A stretch of DNA of 28,965 nt, taken from the IMG/VR virus record IMGVR_UViG_3300031227_000287, positions 1 through 28,965 of that record; one strand, 5' to 3'. The DNA comes from a virus. Under the pieces are notes generated by a model. That model was not told where the DNA came from and searched no databases. It saw only the letters and a program-made list of their open reading frames with translations. Shown here one piece after another: positions 15,662 through 23,636 of this stretch. The stretch's first letter is position 1. Each line of letters starts with the position of its first letter. Position numbers and translations under genes: made by a program.

Positions 15662-17065
15662 TTATAAGTAAACTACCTCACATCGACATCCCTTGTGGGC
15701 AGGAGTTCCCATCAATTTATAACCTAATCTCTTAAACGGCTTTCCAACAGGTACGGTTTGGTCGTTTAATCCAGCGCAGAAAGGACAAGGACCAACATCA
15801 CTTTGAACTGTTTTCCATTGTTTTAATTTCTTACCAGCAAAATCTACCTTTTCTTTCTCACAAGCTAAATGTAAATCTACATCACTAAGTTGGTCTATCT
15901 CATGAATATGTTCTTCTTCAGCATTAACATCTTCTTCATCAGTACCTAAAGTATCTAACACAGTACCTTCAATAGTGAGTTCTTGAAGACCCATCAACTT
16001 ACCTAGTTGATTTAATGTGTCTAATTGTTGTTTACGTTTCGGTAATATTCTAGTAGCATAAAAGATAGCGTGACTATCAGCTAACTCAGAACCTCCACCT
16101 AACTTACCAGCTATAGGTATACCAACCAATAATGGATTAGTTACACCGTGACCAGTTATAATACCTAATTCGGCATCTTCTTTCAATGATAAAAATTTAA
16201 TATGATTACCATCATCACCTAACGGAGATATGATAGGAGCGTCATCTTTATCTCCAACGAAGTTCATAATAGCTTTACCAGCATTATATGTACCAGTATA
16301 CTTGTCTGTAAACTGGGCTCTAACTTCATTCAACTTCTCATCAGAAGTATCATTAGTAATCATTGTAATAATCTTACCCGGCTCAAAGTTATTATCTAAA
16401 TTATTACCGTGATAGTCAGAAACTTTCGTGGCAATAATGATAGAACGTAATCCTTGAATATAATCAGGGAAGGTATAGTAGTTTAATCCCGGCTCATAGT
16501 CTCCAACTACTACCAGTATCTCTCTCTTTTCTTGTGTTGTACCAAATCTTGGAATAAGAATCGGCTTATACGCTTGTTGTCTATATCTTTTCCAGTCTTT
16601 AGAAAAGTAATAATGATCAACCACACCCATTTCATTCTCAGTACCCCATAAAACATTCAAAGCAGGCACATGGCTAATGGCTATCGGTTGAGTATGTTCA
16701 TTATTCCATGTTACTTCAATAGCATACATACCAAATATGGTATTATCTTTAGAAATTCTACTGAATAACTGATGTAAACTATATAAAGGATTAGGTTTTT
16801 GTATGAATAAATCGGTAGCTGGGTCATTTGTTTCTTCAAAGTTAGAGCCAGCAATCATTAAAGTCTTATTTTGAACTATGGTTCCATGTAATGAAGAGTT
16901 TCTTGTTAACTCCATTAACTCTATACCATATTCATTGGTAGTTCTACCGTAAGGTATCCAATTTCTATTGATAGTACTATTGAAACTAGTTTGAAACGTA
17001 TTCTCAGATTTTGAGATTAACTCATCAAAAGTCTTTAAGTTAAGTTTGGTTACTTTATCTTTCAT
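15662..17065 (-). CDS. Portal protein with MuF-like C-terminal zinc motif
   Basis: The protein has 467 residues. The body (about 30-370) has portal features: a NWIPYGRTTNEYG start, SSLHGTIVQNKTLMIAG, a Pro/aromatic segment FIQKPNPLYSLHQLFSRISK, and a helical stem region with GITGHGVTNPLLVGIP. An acidic linker (about 372-395) follows. The last 43 residues hold CPFC (427-430) and PAHKGCRC (455-462), the Cys/Cys/His/Cys signature seen at the end of Mu gpF-type head morphogenesis domains. I therefore read it as a portal fused to a truncated MuF-like tail. It starts in a TAATG overlap with the 125-aa gene. It would form the dodecameric DNA gate of the capsid. Confidence 0.8.
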   Translation of the reverse strand: MKDKVTKLNLKTFDELISKSENTFQTSFNSTINRNWIPYGRTTNEYGIELMELTRNSSLHGTIVQNKTLMIAGSNFEETNDPATDLFIQKPNPLYSLHQLFSRISKDNTIFGMYAIEVTWNNEHTQPIAISHVPALNVLWGTENEMGVVDHYYFSKDWKRYRQQAYKPILIPRFGTTQEKREILVVVGDYEPGLNYYTFPDYIQGLRSIIIATKVSDYHGNNLDNNFEPGKIITMITNDTSDEKLNEVRAQFTDKYTGTYNAGKAIMNFVGDKDDAPIISPLGDDGNHIKFLSLKEDAELGIITGHGVTNPLLVGIPIAGKLGGGSELADSHAIFYATRILPKRKQQLDTLNQLGKLMGLQELTIEGTVLDTLGTDEEDVNAEEEHIHEIDQLSDVDLHLACEKEKVDFAGKKLKQWKTVQSDVGPCPFCAGLNDQTVPVGKPFKRLGYKLMGTPAHKGCRCEVVYL

Positions 17066-17442
17066 TATTTACGGTATATTTTTTTAGTTGTATTAACAGT
17101 GTTCTTATATTTAGTTATCGGTATATTAGGATCAGTATGATAAAATAACTTGCCTTGTTCAATCACATCTAAATCATCTATGTTCAACGATATAATCGGA
17201 AGTAGTTTTTCATACACTTCATAATCAGTAATACCAGCTTGAGTTAAATCGAAAGTTGATGTACCAGAATTAACAACCCAAGCAAACTCATCAGCTCTGT
17301 CGGTTGTTTCTACAACTGTGTCGGTAAATATAACATCACCTTCCATTTGTTTAATGCAGAAGATAAACCCATATAAGTCTGAAGTAAGTTTTTCAGTAAG
17401 TGTTAAATAGATTTCGTTTTCACCTGTTGTTAAATTAATCAT
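17065..17442 (-). CDS. Small structural protein upstream of the portal gene, 125 aa
   Basis: This is a beta-rich soluble protein of 125 residues. It starts MINLTTGENEIYLTLTEKLT, then LYGFIFCIKQ, a pattern I have seen in small proteins beside portal genes in Bacteroidota phages. The middle has YEVYEKLLPIISLNIDDLD and the C-terminus is basic (NTTKKIYRK). I infer a head or tail structural or accessory protein; the exact role is unknown. It is the first gene after the strong terminator at 17494-17523, so it probably has its own promoter or depends on read-through. It ends in a TAATG overlap with the portal gene. Confidence 0.5.
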   Translation of the reverse strand: MINLTTGENEIYLTLTEKLTSDLYGFIFCIKQMEGDVIFTDTVVETTDRADEFAWVVNSGTSTFDLTQAGITDYEVYEKLLPIISLNIDDLDVIEQGKLFYHTDPNIPITKYKNTVNTTKKIYRK

Positions 17443-17493
17443 CCACTTATGGTTTTATTTTTATATATAAAAATTGTCCGATTAATTCCATAA

Positions 17494-17523
17494 CAAAAAA
17501 ACCCACTAATAATTAGTGGGTTT
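17494..17523 (-). terminator. Rho-independent terminator after the tail tube gene
   Basis: An 11-bp perfect stem (17499-17509 with 17513-17523, AAACCCACTAA / TTAGTGGGTTT) and a 3-base loop are followed on the minus strand by seven T (17494-17500 on the plus strand is A7). It sits 25 bp after the stop of the tail tube gene and separates the capsid/tube genes from the portal genes. Confidence 0.85.
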
Positions 17524-17547
17524 ATAAGTTTTTATTACTAAAAGATA

Positions 17548-18078
17548 TTAAATGAAAGCTTCAAAGACAGTCTTATCTAAAATGAAAGGAGCTAAGTCAC
17601 TTTCTTGACCTAACAATGTTACGTCATAGATATTACCTTCACCAAGAGCAGCGCCAGTAGCGTCATTCATTACTTCAGGAGTCATACCATTATCGATAGC
17701 AACCATTCGGTACTTACCGTTGAAATCTTCAATAATAGCAACAGTCAAAGACTGAACTAAATATTTCATTTCGTTTCTTTTATCTTTATCTTGTTTCGGA
17801 AATCTCATTACTAATCTTTGGTTATAACCGAAAGATGCGTTAGTCACGTCAATAACAGCTTCTTCCGAGAAATTAGCAGTTTGTTTAGTCGACTCATATT
17901 TATAGAAAATAGTTCCGCCAGATATAGCAGTAGTTAAGCCACTAATTACACCATCAGCATCGTATTCAATCTCATCAGCATCTACGTTAGATAAATTAGT
18001 AATCCAAACCGATTTTAAACCGGGTACAGAAGCGGCATCACAGCCAAGCAATATTCCGGAATTAGTTAAACAGGCCAT
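17548..18078 (-). CDS. Probable major tail tube protein
   Basis: The protein has 176 residues. The start MACLTNSGILLGCDAASVPG and KSVWITNLSNVD, and later FYKYESTKQTANFSEEAVID, then SFGYNQRLVMRF and IIEDFNGKYRMVAIDNG, follow the usual pattern of tail tube proteins of Bacteroidota siphophages (C-x(2)-x-G-x-x-x-G-C near the N-terminus, then a G-x-x-Y-x-Q strand). The protein is beta-rich with no membrane segment. It lies directly after the major capsid gene and before a strong terminator, as expected for an abundant protein. A head decoration role is a weaker alternative. Confidence 0.6.
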   Translation of the reverse strand: MACLTNSGILLGCDAASVPGLKSVWITNLSNVDADEIEYDADGVISGLTTAISGGTIFYKYESTKQTANFSEEAVIDVTNASFGYNQRLVMRFPKQDKDKRNEMKYLVQSLTVAIIEDFNGKYRMVAIDNGMTPEVMNDATGAALGEGNIYDVTLLGQESDLAPFILDKTVFEAFI

Positions 18079-18103
18079 ACGTATTTATATTATTTTTTAA
18101 TAA

Positions 18104-18125
18104 GGAACCGGAGTGAACCGGTTCC
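18104..18125. other. GC-rich RNA hairpin between capsid and tail tube genes
   Basis: GGAACCGG and CCGGTTCC form a perfect 8-bp stem around a 6-base loop (18112-18117), 9 bp after the capsid stop. On the minus strand it is followed by TTATTAAAAAATAA and not a T-run, so it is not a classical terminator. It may stabilise the capsid mRNA 3' end, mark an RNase site, or act as a partial attenuator. Confidence 0.6.
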
Positions 18126-18134
18126 ATATATTGT

Positions 18135-19076
18135 TTATGCTGTTAAAAAGTTTGTTACCACATACTCAGGTCTTCCGATCTGTACGCCCATAATAAAGTC
18201 ATACTTGAACCAGTGAAGGTCAGTTACTTCATCAACGATGTATTGTAATCTAATTTTTCCTTCTGGACCATCATACACAGGTACAAAAATATTGTCATCA
18301 GTAGTTAATACCATTTTAGAAGTACCATTTAATCCACCAACAGCTTCAATAGTTAGATTAGGAATCAAAGGAGAATCCATTGTGTAATTACTATTGAAAG
18401 TTCTTTCTTGGAAACCTTTATAAGTATCATTATACTTACGAGCTAAAGCCTTAAATTCTTTTACAGAAAGATAAAGTTTTAATGGTTGTTCCATTGAGAT
18501 AGATTCAGGAATAGCATCAGTCATTAAGTTAACTGAATCATCGATGTCAGTATAAGTAACAGCAGAAGCCGCAGTTATATCAACACAACTTGAACCAGAA
18601 AGAATCTCAATAAGACCATCGAATTTATCGTAGTAGTTTGATCCACCATCAACAGCTTGCCATACAGCAATCTCTTGTTTAGCTGAAATTTGCTTGATAT
18701 AAGCATCTAAGATTTGACTCTCTAATTCACCAAGACTTTCATCTAATCCAGCCTTCATAAAATATGTTTGCCAGTAGTCATAGAAAGATGTCTTACACAT
18801 AGACTGACGAATAGAAATAGGAGCTACTTCTAAAGTTCTTTGTGTGAAAGTTGTTCCACCTGAAGTAGACATATCACAGGCGGTATCTTGCCAGTAATTC
18901 TCAACATCTAAAAGATTAATCTTTTGGGCACCAATTCCACCTACAACTTTAGGTGTAAATAAAGACAAAGACTTCGAAATGAAATACTTTTCTTGAATCA
19001 ACATTGGGTCCATCTCGTTAGATATAGTACTTAAAGCACCATTGTCAATTGCGAAATTTAATTTTTTAATATCCAT
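18135..19076 (-). CDS. Major capsid protein
   Basis: The protein has 313 residues and is soluble with mixed alpha/beta content. A helical N-arm (KKLNFAIDNGALSTIS) is followed by the body: KVVGGIGAQKINLLDVENYW, APISIRQSMCKTSFYDYWQ, a long helix with ESLGELESQILDAYIKQI, and a C-terminal PVYDGPEGKIRLQYIVDEVT. The order (protease, scaffold, this gene, tube) and the length fit an HK97-fold capsid protein as found in Bacteroidota phages. No separate delta domain is obvious, since a scaffold-like gene lies just upstream. The A/T-rich leader AAAAAATAACTATTAAACA precedes its ATG. Confidence 0.8.
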   Translation of the reverse strand: MDIKKLNFAIDNGALSTISNEMDPMLIQEKYFISKSLSLFTPKVVGGIGAQKINLLDVENYWQDTACDMSTSGGTTFTQRTLEVAPISIRQSMCKTSFYDYWQTYFMKAGLDESLGELESQILDAYIKQISAKQEIAVWQAVDGGSNYYDKFDGLIEILSGSSCVDITAASAVTYTDIDDSVNLMTDAIPESISMEQPLKLYLSVKEFKALARKYNDTYKGFQERTFNSNYTMDSPLIPNLTIEAVGGLNGTSKMVLTTDDNIFVPVYDGPEGKIRLQYIVDEVTDLHWFKYDFIMGVQIGRPEYVVTNFLTA

Positions 19077-19109
19077 TGTTTAATAGTTATTTTTTAAAAC
19101 AGACTAAAA

Positions 19110-19718
19110 TTATCTTTTAAGTCCATTAATTTTTTGTGTTAAAGTCATTTTGGTTTCTTTAACTTCAATATTTTGAGGTACAGCTATAGGAGTAACTTGC
19201 GATACTTCGAATTTAGCCAACTCAATTGTAATCTCTTCTTTAAGTTTAACGTTTGAAGCGTCCAACTCGGTAATAGTTAATTCTAACTTATCTTTAGCAT
19301 CGGTAACAACACCAAAATTAGTCATAATCTCTTGTAACATTTCTTCATAACTCTTAAGAGTATTCTCTAAAGCTAAAAATCTTTGTTCGTTTTCTTCAAC
19401 TAAAGACATTTGTCCTTCTGTTTCAGCAGGAACTTCTTCAGCTTCTTCAGTTTCAGCAGGAGCATCTTCGGCAGGAACATCTTCTTCAACAGGAGTAATA
19501 ACGGTAATCACACCAGCTTCAGTTGTAATAGTTTTACCATCGATTAAATAATCTCCGTCAGGAATAGGATTCTTCTCGTCTTCTAATACAACGAAAATTT
19601 CAGCACCTTCTACCAAATCTGTATATTCAACAACCATACCATCTTCTAGGGTAGCAGTCTCGAACTTAAGAAATGACTTACGAAAAGCATTAAATTGTTC
19701 TAATAATTTCATGTACAT
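19110..19718 (-). CDS. Scaffold-like capsid assembly protein
   Basis: The protein has 202 residues. Residues about 20-72 form a small beta domain (LEDGMVVEYTDLVEGAEIFV, then DGDYLIDGKTITTEAGVITV) that often accompanies capsid genes in Bacteroidota phages. An Ala/Glu/Pro-rich acidic linker (about 76-100) leads to a coiled coil (about 105-165; QRFLALENTLKSYEEMLQEI). The C-terminus is basic (TLTQKINGLKR), as in scaffold capsid-binding ends. It lies between the protease and the capsid gene, so internal scaffolding is the likely role, with removal by the protease. ATG 19718 and ATG 19712 are both possible starts. Confidence 0.7.
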   Translation of the reverse strand: MYMKLLEQFNAFRKSFLKFETATLEDGMVVEYTDLVEGAEIFVVLEDEKNPIPDGDYLIDGKTITTEAGVITVITPVEEDVPAEDAPAETEEAEEVPAETEGQMSLVEENEQRFLALENTLKSYEEMLQEIMTNFGVVTDAKDKLELTITELDASNVKLKEEITIELAKFEVSQVTPIAVPQNIEVKETKMTLTQKINGLKR

Positions 19719-19780
19719 TTATTATTTTTTTAAGATTTGGGTACTAACCCCATCACTTAATTCTATATAGAAACCACCAA

Positions 19781-20425
19781 TTATAAACATAAGTTGTATA
19801 GTAGTTTGTTCTTATCTTCATCTGAAAACCTTACATCATCTATGATTTGAAATAAATTGTCTTCGGTAATTAAATTCATATTTAAGTCTTCCAATTTTAC
19901 AGCAGCTTCAATACTAAATCCTTTTACTTCTCCTGATTTAACTTTTTCCCATACTTCATCATTGTCAACTTTGAATGAACCCATCCATGTATTCTTTGGA
20001 AACTTATCGAAACCCAAGGCAGCAGCTTTATCATTTGTACCATCTTCAATCAACCAACTCTCAACAAGATAAACACCTTCGATATCAACTTTGTGATCCA
20101 ATGTGGTATTATATTGTCTCTGATTCTTTAGATAGTTTCTACTGATATGTTCAATAGTTTCTTTCTTGAAAAATCCGTAATAAGGATTCTCATCTTCGTC
20201 ATATCTAAAGATAAGTTTATCTGGTATCATAAGAGGTCCAGTTATAATTCTTTTAGACTCTGGCTTAAACTCAATCAAATCTAAATCTAATGCTCTCGTA
20301 GTTGTCTTAGTTCCAACTTTCTTGAATACCATCCAATCAACTTCAATAGCCGGTTGGTCTACTAATGATATAGCATCAACTAATGTCTCAGCTTCATCTT
20401 GTTCAATTATAAATTCTTTAATCAT
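19781..20425 (-). CDS. XkdF-type prohead serine protease
   Basis: The protein has 214 residues. The pattern AISLVDQPAIEVDWMVF (18-34), RIITGPLMIPDKLIFR (59-74), NPYYGFFKKETIEHIS (80-95) and YNTTLDHKVDIEGVYLVESW (105-124) is that of XkdF-like putative phage serine proteases. His111 in LDHK and Ser171 in KGFSIEA match the usual H and S positions of prohead proteases; the acidic partner is not assigned. It would cleave scaffold and capsid N-termini during maturation. It lies between the tape measure and scaffold genes. Confidence 0.85.
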   Translation of the reverse strand: MIKEFIIEQDEAETLVDAISLVDQPAIEVDWMVFKKVGTKTTTRALDLDLIEFKPESKRIITGPLMIPDKLIFRYDEDENPYYGFFKKETIEHISRNYLKNQRQYNTTLDHKVDIEGVYLVESWLIEDGTNDKAAALGFDKFPKNTWMGSFKVDNDEVWEKVKSGEVKGFSIEAAVKLEDLNMNLITEDNLFQIIDDVRFSDEDKNKLLYNLCL

Positions 20426-20439
20426 TGTCTTTTATTATT

Positions 20440-22467
20440 TTATAACTCACTATCTTCTACAATAGTTCGTATATCATTTTGTCCACTTGTAATATCGGAA
20501 AGTAATACATATGTTTTCTTATTATTAACACCTGAAGTTACACCTTCGATTATATTATCAGAGTTGAAAGGGTTAGATAAAGCATCGGAGGTTCCAGCAT
20601 AACCACCTCTTGCTAAAGGTATACCACCACCAGCAACATTTATAGCTGATAGTTGGTCAGAATATCTCGAAGCAGAATTTGCGTTAATCACAACTTCACC
20701 ACTAGATAATAAAGCTGGAATAGAATCGGAGGTTCCATTACCATTACCTAAAACCGTACCACCTCTACTAAAAGTCTGTTGTTTAATAGTGGCAATTTGA
20801 GCACCACCAGCTATACCAGCAGCAATACCTAATGGAATATTTAGTGGTGGTGGAACTGAACTTAAAGCTTTCGTTACGGCTAAAGCAGTCTCAATCACAG
20901 CCTTAGATAATGCGATAGTCTTTTCTTTCTTAGCATATTTCTTATTGATGGCTTCAATTTTTATAGCATCACCTTGAGCATCATCTAATTCTTTTTGTCT
21001 TGCGGCATCTTGGAAAACCTGAATAGAATCTAATACCGATAAAGCAATCTCACCTTTAGCCAATATACCATCAATCTCTTCTTGTCTTGAATCAGCCAAT
21101 TCTTCAGCAACTTCTTCATCTTTCTCTTTTTGTTCTAAAGCAAACTCTCCACGAATAGCGGCAATATCATTTAGATAAGCAATCTCGGCTTCTTTCTTGG
21201 CTTCAAGATTATCATCAAGAGCGATTAATTGGTCTTGATAATCTAACTCTCTTAGTTTCAACTCTCTATCTAATTCGTTGGTTATATTCTCGGCTTTTAA
21301 TCTATCTAATTCTTTTAAGTCAGCAATTTCATTAGCGGCAGTTTGAGCAACTAAAGCATTCTTCTTATTCTGGTATTCTAAACTTTTATTATTAGCATCA
21401 GCTTCTAACTGAATTAGTTCCGTTCTTAATTTGGCTTCAGCAGCTAAATCTTCTTTACCCGATTCTGATAAAGCATTTTGAGCAACCAATATATTGAGAG
21501 CCTCTCGAGCATTCTGTTGTTTCAAAGCAAGATTTTCTTGTTCTAATCTTAGAGCCTCATCTAAAGCGGCTATTCTTTCTTCTTCAGTTTTTGTAATATC
21601 ATCACCTAATGTCTTCTGTTCGGAGATTAATACATTGTTCTTAGCAATCTGTTCAGCAGTTCTCGCCTTAGCTAAAGCTAAATCTTGTTCTCTTAACGTT
21701 AAGGCAGCGGCAGCATCAGAAACAACTTTTAACTCAGCAGCATACTTTTTAGCATTGGCTTGTAAATCTTCGGTAGCCTTATCAACTTTATCAATGGTAT
21801 CTTTAACACCTGTAAAAATATCAACAGATGCTTTACCGGCATCAACAAAATTTTCTTTCATTTCTTTGATATTACCTTTGGCTAAATTACCAATAGCTTT
21901 ACCAACAAACTTTAGAGTTTCAATAACAGCCAAGAATCGATTTATGATTTGGTCTTTTACTAATGTTCCAATATTGATTATAAACTGTTTTGGAGAACTA
22001 AAAGTATCAGAGAACCATTCGCCTAACTTTGTGTCTTTTATCTTGGAAAACAGTCCCGTAATCCCTCCATCAGCCTGAAAAGTATCTCTTAGATCTTTGA
22101 ATTTAGAAACCCCATCTGAAGCAATCTTATCAAAAACAGCTTTAGCACCAGACATCTTTTGTTCCCATGTTTCAGCAACAGTCGCATTGGCTAACACAGC
22201 GTCTTTAACGGCACCAAGAACTTTTACGATGGCTCCAATAAGTACTAGTATACCAGTTGCCTTTAAGGCTTTACCCCAACCGGAGAAAGTCTTACTAACA
22301 TTTTTAGAACCTTTAGAGGCTTTCTTCATGTTCTTTCCAGTATCATCTATGTTATCATTAACATCTTCTAACTCTTCATTAGTTTGTTCTAAGTCAGAAT
22401 TAATATTATCAATAGATTTAGATGCTTCGGTAGAATTAACATTAAGATTTATATTCGCTTCCGCCAT
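20440..22467 (-). CDS. Tail tape measure protein
   Basis: The protein has 675 residues from ATG 22467 (a TTG at 22476 is less likely). The N-terminus has a coiled coil (about 10-55; SIDNINSDLEQTNEELEDVN). A hydrophobic stretch follows (about 68-93; ATGILVLIGAIVKVLGAVKD), then a long Ala/Lys/Glu/Leu coiled coil (about 235-520). A second hydrophobic Pro/Gly segment is PPPLNIPLGIAAGIAGGAQI. The C-terminus TFSRGGTVLGNGNGTSDSIP, then ALLSSGEVVINA, is a typical tape-measure end. It sets tail length and may help DNA entry; the length suggests a tail of roughly 100 nm by the usual rule. Unusually, it lies upstream of the protease and capsid genes, away from its presumed chaperones at 3622-4373. Confidence 0.85.
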   Translation of the reverse strand: MAEANINLNVNSTEASKSIDNINSDLEQTNEELEDVNDNIDDTGKNMKKASKGSKNVSKTFSGWGKALKATGILVLIGAIVKVLGAVKDAVLANATVAETWEQKMSGAKAVFDKIASDGVSKFKDLRDTFQADGGITGLFSKIKDTKLGEWFSDTFSSPKQFIINIGTLVKDQIINRFLAVIETLKFVGKAIGNLAKGNIKEMKENFVDAGKASVDIFTGVKDTIDKVDKATEDLQANAKKYAAELKVVSDAAAALTLREQDLALAKARTAEQIAKNNVLISEQKTLGDDITKTEEERIAALDEALRLEQENLALKQQNAREALNILVAQNALSESGKEDLAAEAKLRTELIQLEADANNKSLEYQNKKNALVAQTAANEIADLKELDRLKAENITNELDRELKLRELDYQDQLIALDDNLEAKKEAEIAYLNDIAAIRGEFALEQKEKDEEVAEELADSRQEEIDGILAKGEIALSVLDSIQVFQDAARQKELDDAQGDAIKIEAINKKYAKKEKTIALSKAVIETALAVTKALSSVPPPLNIPLGIAAGIAGGAQIATIKQQTFSRGGTVLGNGNGTSDSIPALLSSGEVVINANSASRYSDQLSAINVAGGGIPLARGGYAGTSDALSNPFNSDNIIEGVTSGVNNKKTYVLLSDITSGQNDIRTIVEDSEL

Positions 22468-22612
22468 ATTCTTCAATTATTTTTTTCAGGTCATCGAGAT
22501 TATATTCCGGTGGCTCCTGTTTATCATTGATTAAATCTTTATCGAACTGAATACTATCAAAGTCTTGTAGTGAAGCTATGATTTCTTGTTCGATTTCTAA
22601 TAACCTTTTCAT
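22442..22612 (-). CDS. Small acidic protein overlapping the tape measure start, 56 aa
   Basis: A 56-codon frame starts at ATG 22612 after an A/T-rich leader (AACAATATATAACTT) and stops at 22442-22444, 26 bp inside the tape measure gene. The protein is strongly acidic and helical (MKRLLEIEQEIIASLQDFDS; EPPEYNLDDLKKIIEEYGG). The overlap of 26 bp with the next start and the absence of other genes in 22468-22687 favour a real gene. Its position just before the tape measure gene is where tail chaperones often sit, so it could assist tail assembly. That is an inference from position. Confidence 0.5.
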   Translation of the reverse strand: MKRLLEIEQEIIASLQDFDSIQFDKDLINDKQEPPEYNLDDLKKIIEEYGGSEYKS

Positions 22613-22687
22613 AAGTTATATATTGTTTTTTGTTAAAATTAATTACGTTAAAGCAACTTGTCTATACAAGCTGGAACTTCTTATCAA

Positions 22688-23065
22688 TTAAAGAGTTAGA
22701 GGAGCGGCTTTATTACCGGCATCAAAGTTTGTTAAAGGCTTTACCATTGTGTCATCATTTGATGTAACGAATATATTATACAAATAATTGTCATTACTAT
22801 TCTCATAAATCTTGATGAAAATTTGGTCAGGCTCGCTCAAACATAAGGTATAATGATGTTTTGAAGAACAATAGGTTTCCGCTTCTTGTCTAGACAAGTA
22901 CTTAAAGAAATTCATAAAATTTTCAATTGTCATAAAAATTGTGAAGTTTTTATCAGAAATATTATGCTTATACCAATTTAACATAAAATATATTTCAGGG
23001 TAAGTCTCGTTAGGTGTTATCATAGTTGTATAATCACCTTCTCTAATTTCTTCTATTATATTCAT
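22688..23065 (-). CDS. Hypothetical protein, 125 aa
   Basis: I do not recognise this protein. It is soluble, aromatic- and acid-rich (MNIIEEIREGDYTTMITPNE; EIYFMLNWYKHNISDKNFTI), with three Cys-type residues and no membrane helix. It is the first gene of the minus-strand structural block and starts at 23065, directly next to the ~1-kb divergent region. A 75-bp gap with a small hairpin (22657-22670, CTTGT/ACAAG) separates it from the next gene. Being first in the block, it might be regulatory or an early accessory, but nothing in its sequence shows this. Confidence 0.6.
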   Translation of the reverse strand: MNIIEEIREGDYTTMITPNETYPEIYFMLNWYKHNISDKNFTIFMTIENFMNFFKYLSRQEAETYCSSKHHYTLCLSEPDQIFIKIYENSNDNYLYNIFVTSNDDTMVKPLTNFDAGNKAAPLTL

Positions 23066-23078
23066 ATAGTATGTTTTT

Positions 23079-23086
23079 TATATTTG
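23079..23086 (+). promoter_or_regulatory. Candidate plus-strand promoter (-7 box TATATTTG)
   Basis: TATATTTG matches the TAnnTTTG -7 element of Bacteroidota. It lies 84 bp before a strong plus-oriented terminator, so it could drive an RNA of about 100 bases. No clear -33 TTTG is visible, and such boxes arise by chance about once per 1.3 kb per strand in DNA of this composition. Confidence 0.3.
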
Positions 23087-23091
23087 AATTA

Positions 23092-23194
23092 TATATAAAC
23101 CAAATGAGATAGTATTAATATAAATCTTATCGGTTTTATAATCCGATGTTTCTTTTTCATATTCCTAAGCCCGGACATTCGTTCGGGTTTTTTT
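23092..23194 (+). ncRNA. Candidate small RNA between the divergent operons
   Basis: A TATATTTG box (23079-23086), then a 5-bp hairpin ATCGG/CCGAT (23129-23133 with 23143-23147), then a rho-independent terminator (23170-23194) outline an RNA of about 100 bases on the plus strand. No coding frame of note lies within it. It would be antisense to any leader of the minus-strand structural operon that starts upstream of 23092, so it could regulate that operon. The transcript is inferred only; start and existence are untested. Confidence 0.3.
23170..23194 (+). terminator. Rho-independent terminator (plus strand)
   Basis: CCCGGAC and GTTCGGG pair into a 7-bp stem with one G-T pair and an ATTC loop, followed by seven T. 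This is a classical terminator on the plus strand only, in a region where no plus-strand gene precedes it. Confidence 0.85.
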
Positions 23195-23285
23195 ATTAAA
23201 AAGTTCTAAAATAATATTCGTAATTTTACGAACAAAGAATCAGTAAATTTTATTGCAATTATTTATGGCATAACTAACATTACCT

Positions 23286-23300
23286 TTAATAGTATTAAGT
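23286..23300. repeat. Dyad repeat copy 1 (TTAATAGTATTAAGT)
   Basis: This 15-base word contains the perfect palindromic core TTAATA-G-TATTAA and recurs exactly at 23344-23358. The size and symmetry fit an operator for a dimeric repressor. Confidence 0.6.
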
Positions 23301-23343
23301 TGGTAGATTTTATCGTTTATTTTTAATTTAGGTGGGTTCTCTC

Positions 23344-23358
23344 TTAATAGTATTAAGT
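23344..23358. repeat. Dyad repeat copy 2 (TTAATAGTATTAAGT)
   Basis: An exact second copy, 58 bp after the first. With the preceding C it forms a 15-bp dyad CTTAATA-G-TATTAAG (23343-23357). A diverged third copy, TTAATAGTGTTA, is at 23683-23694. Confidence 0.6.
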
Positions 23359-23471
23359 ATAAATGTTGTAGAGATTTTTTAATAATATTTATTATTGTGG
23401 CGGTTTTTTTTTATAGCCTCGTCTTCATATTTTAATTTTATTCAAATCGTTTCAAAGTCTTTATTTATAGT

Positions 23472-23487
23472 TAGATATATATATCTA
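23472..23487. repeat. 16-bp AT palindrome
   Basis: TAGATATATATATCTA is a perfect palindrome inside a longer pure A/T run (about 23465-23510). Easily melted DNA of this type is usual at replication origins. Confidence 0.5.
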
Positions 23488-23546
23488 TATATATACATAT
23501 ATTATTATAAAACCCTTTTTAAACCCAAAAAACTCCCTAAAAATAC

Positions 23547-23636
23547 CAAAGTGGCAAAATAGTGGCTAAAAAATCTAAAATAAGAAAAAATAAAATATAT
23601 TTGTACACGAGGGTATGAAAAAAAACTGCCACTTTG
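23547..23636. repeat. Inverted repeat CAAAGTGGCA / TGCCACTTTG
   Basis: The 10-bp arms are at 23547-23556 and 23627-23636, with 70 bp between. A further half-like copy (ATAGTGGCT) starts at 23560 and another (GCGCCACTTTT) at 23824. The GC content of the arms stands out in this AT-rich stretch and suggests a protein-binding site. Confidence 0.5.

Noticed and set aside
21494-22534. Two long plus-strand frames (194 and 145 codons)
   Set aside because: They are shadows opposite the tape measure gene, whose coiled-coil codon usage keeps the opposite strand open.
22657-22670. Hairpin CTTGT/ACAAG before the small acidic gene
   Set aside because: Only 5 bp with no T-run; may be chance in this composition.
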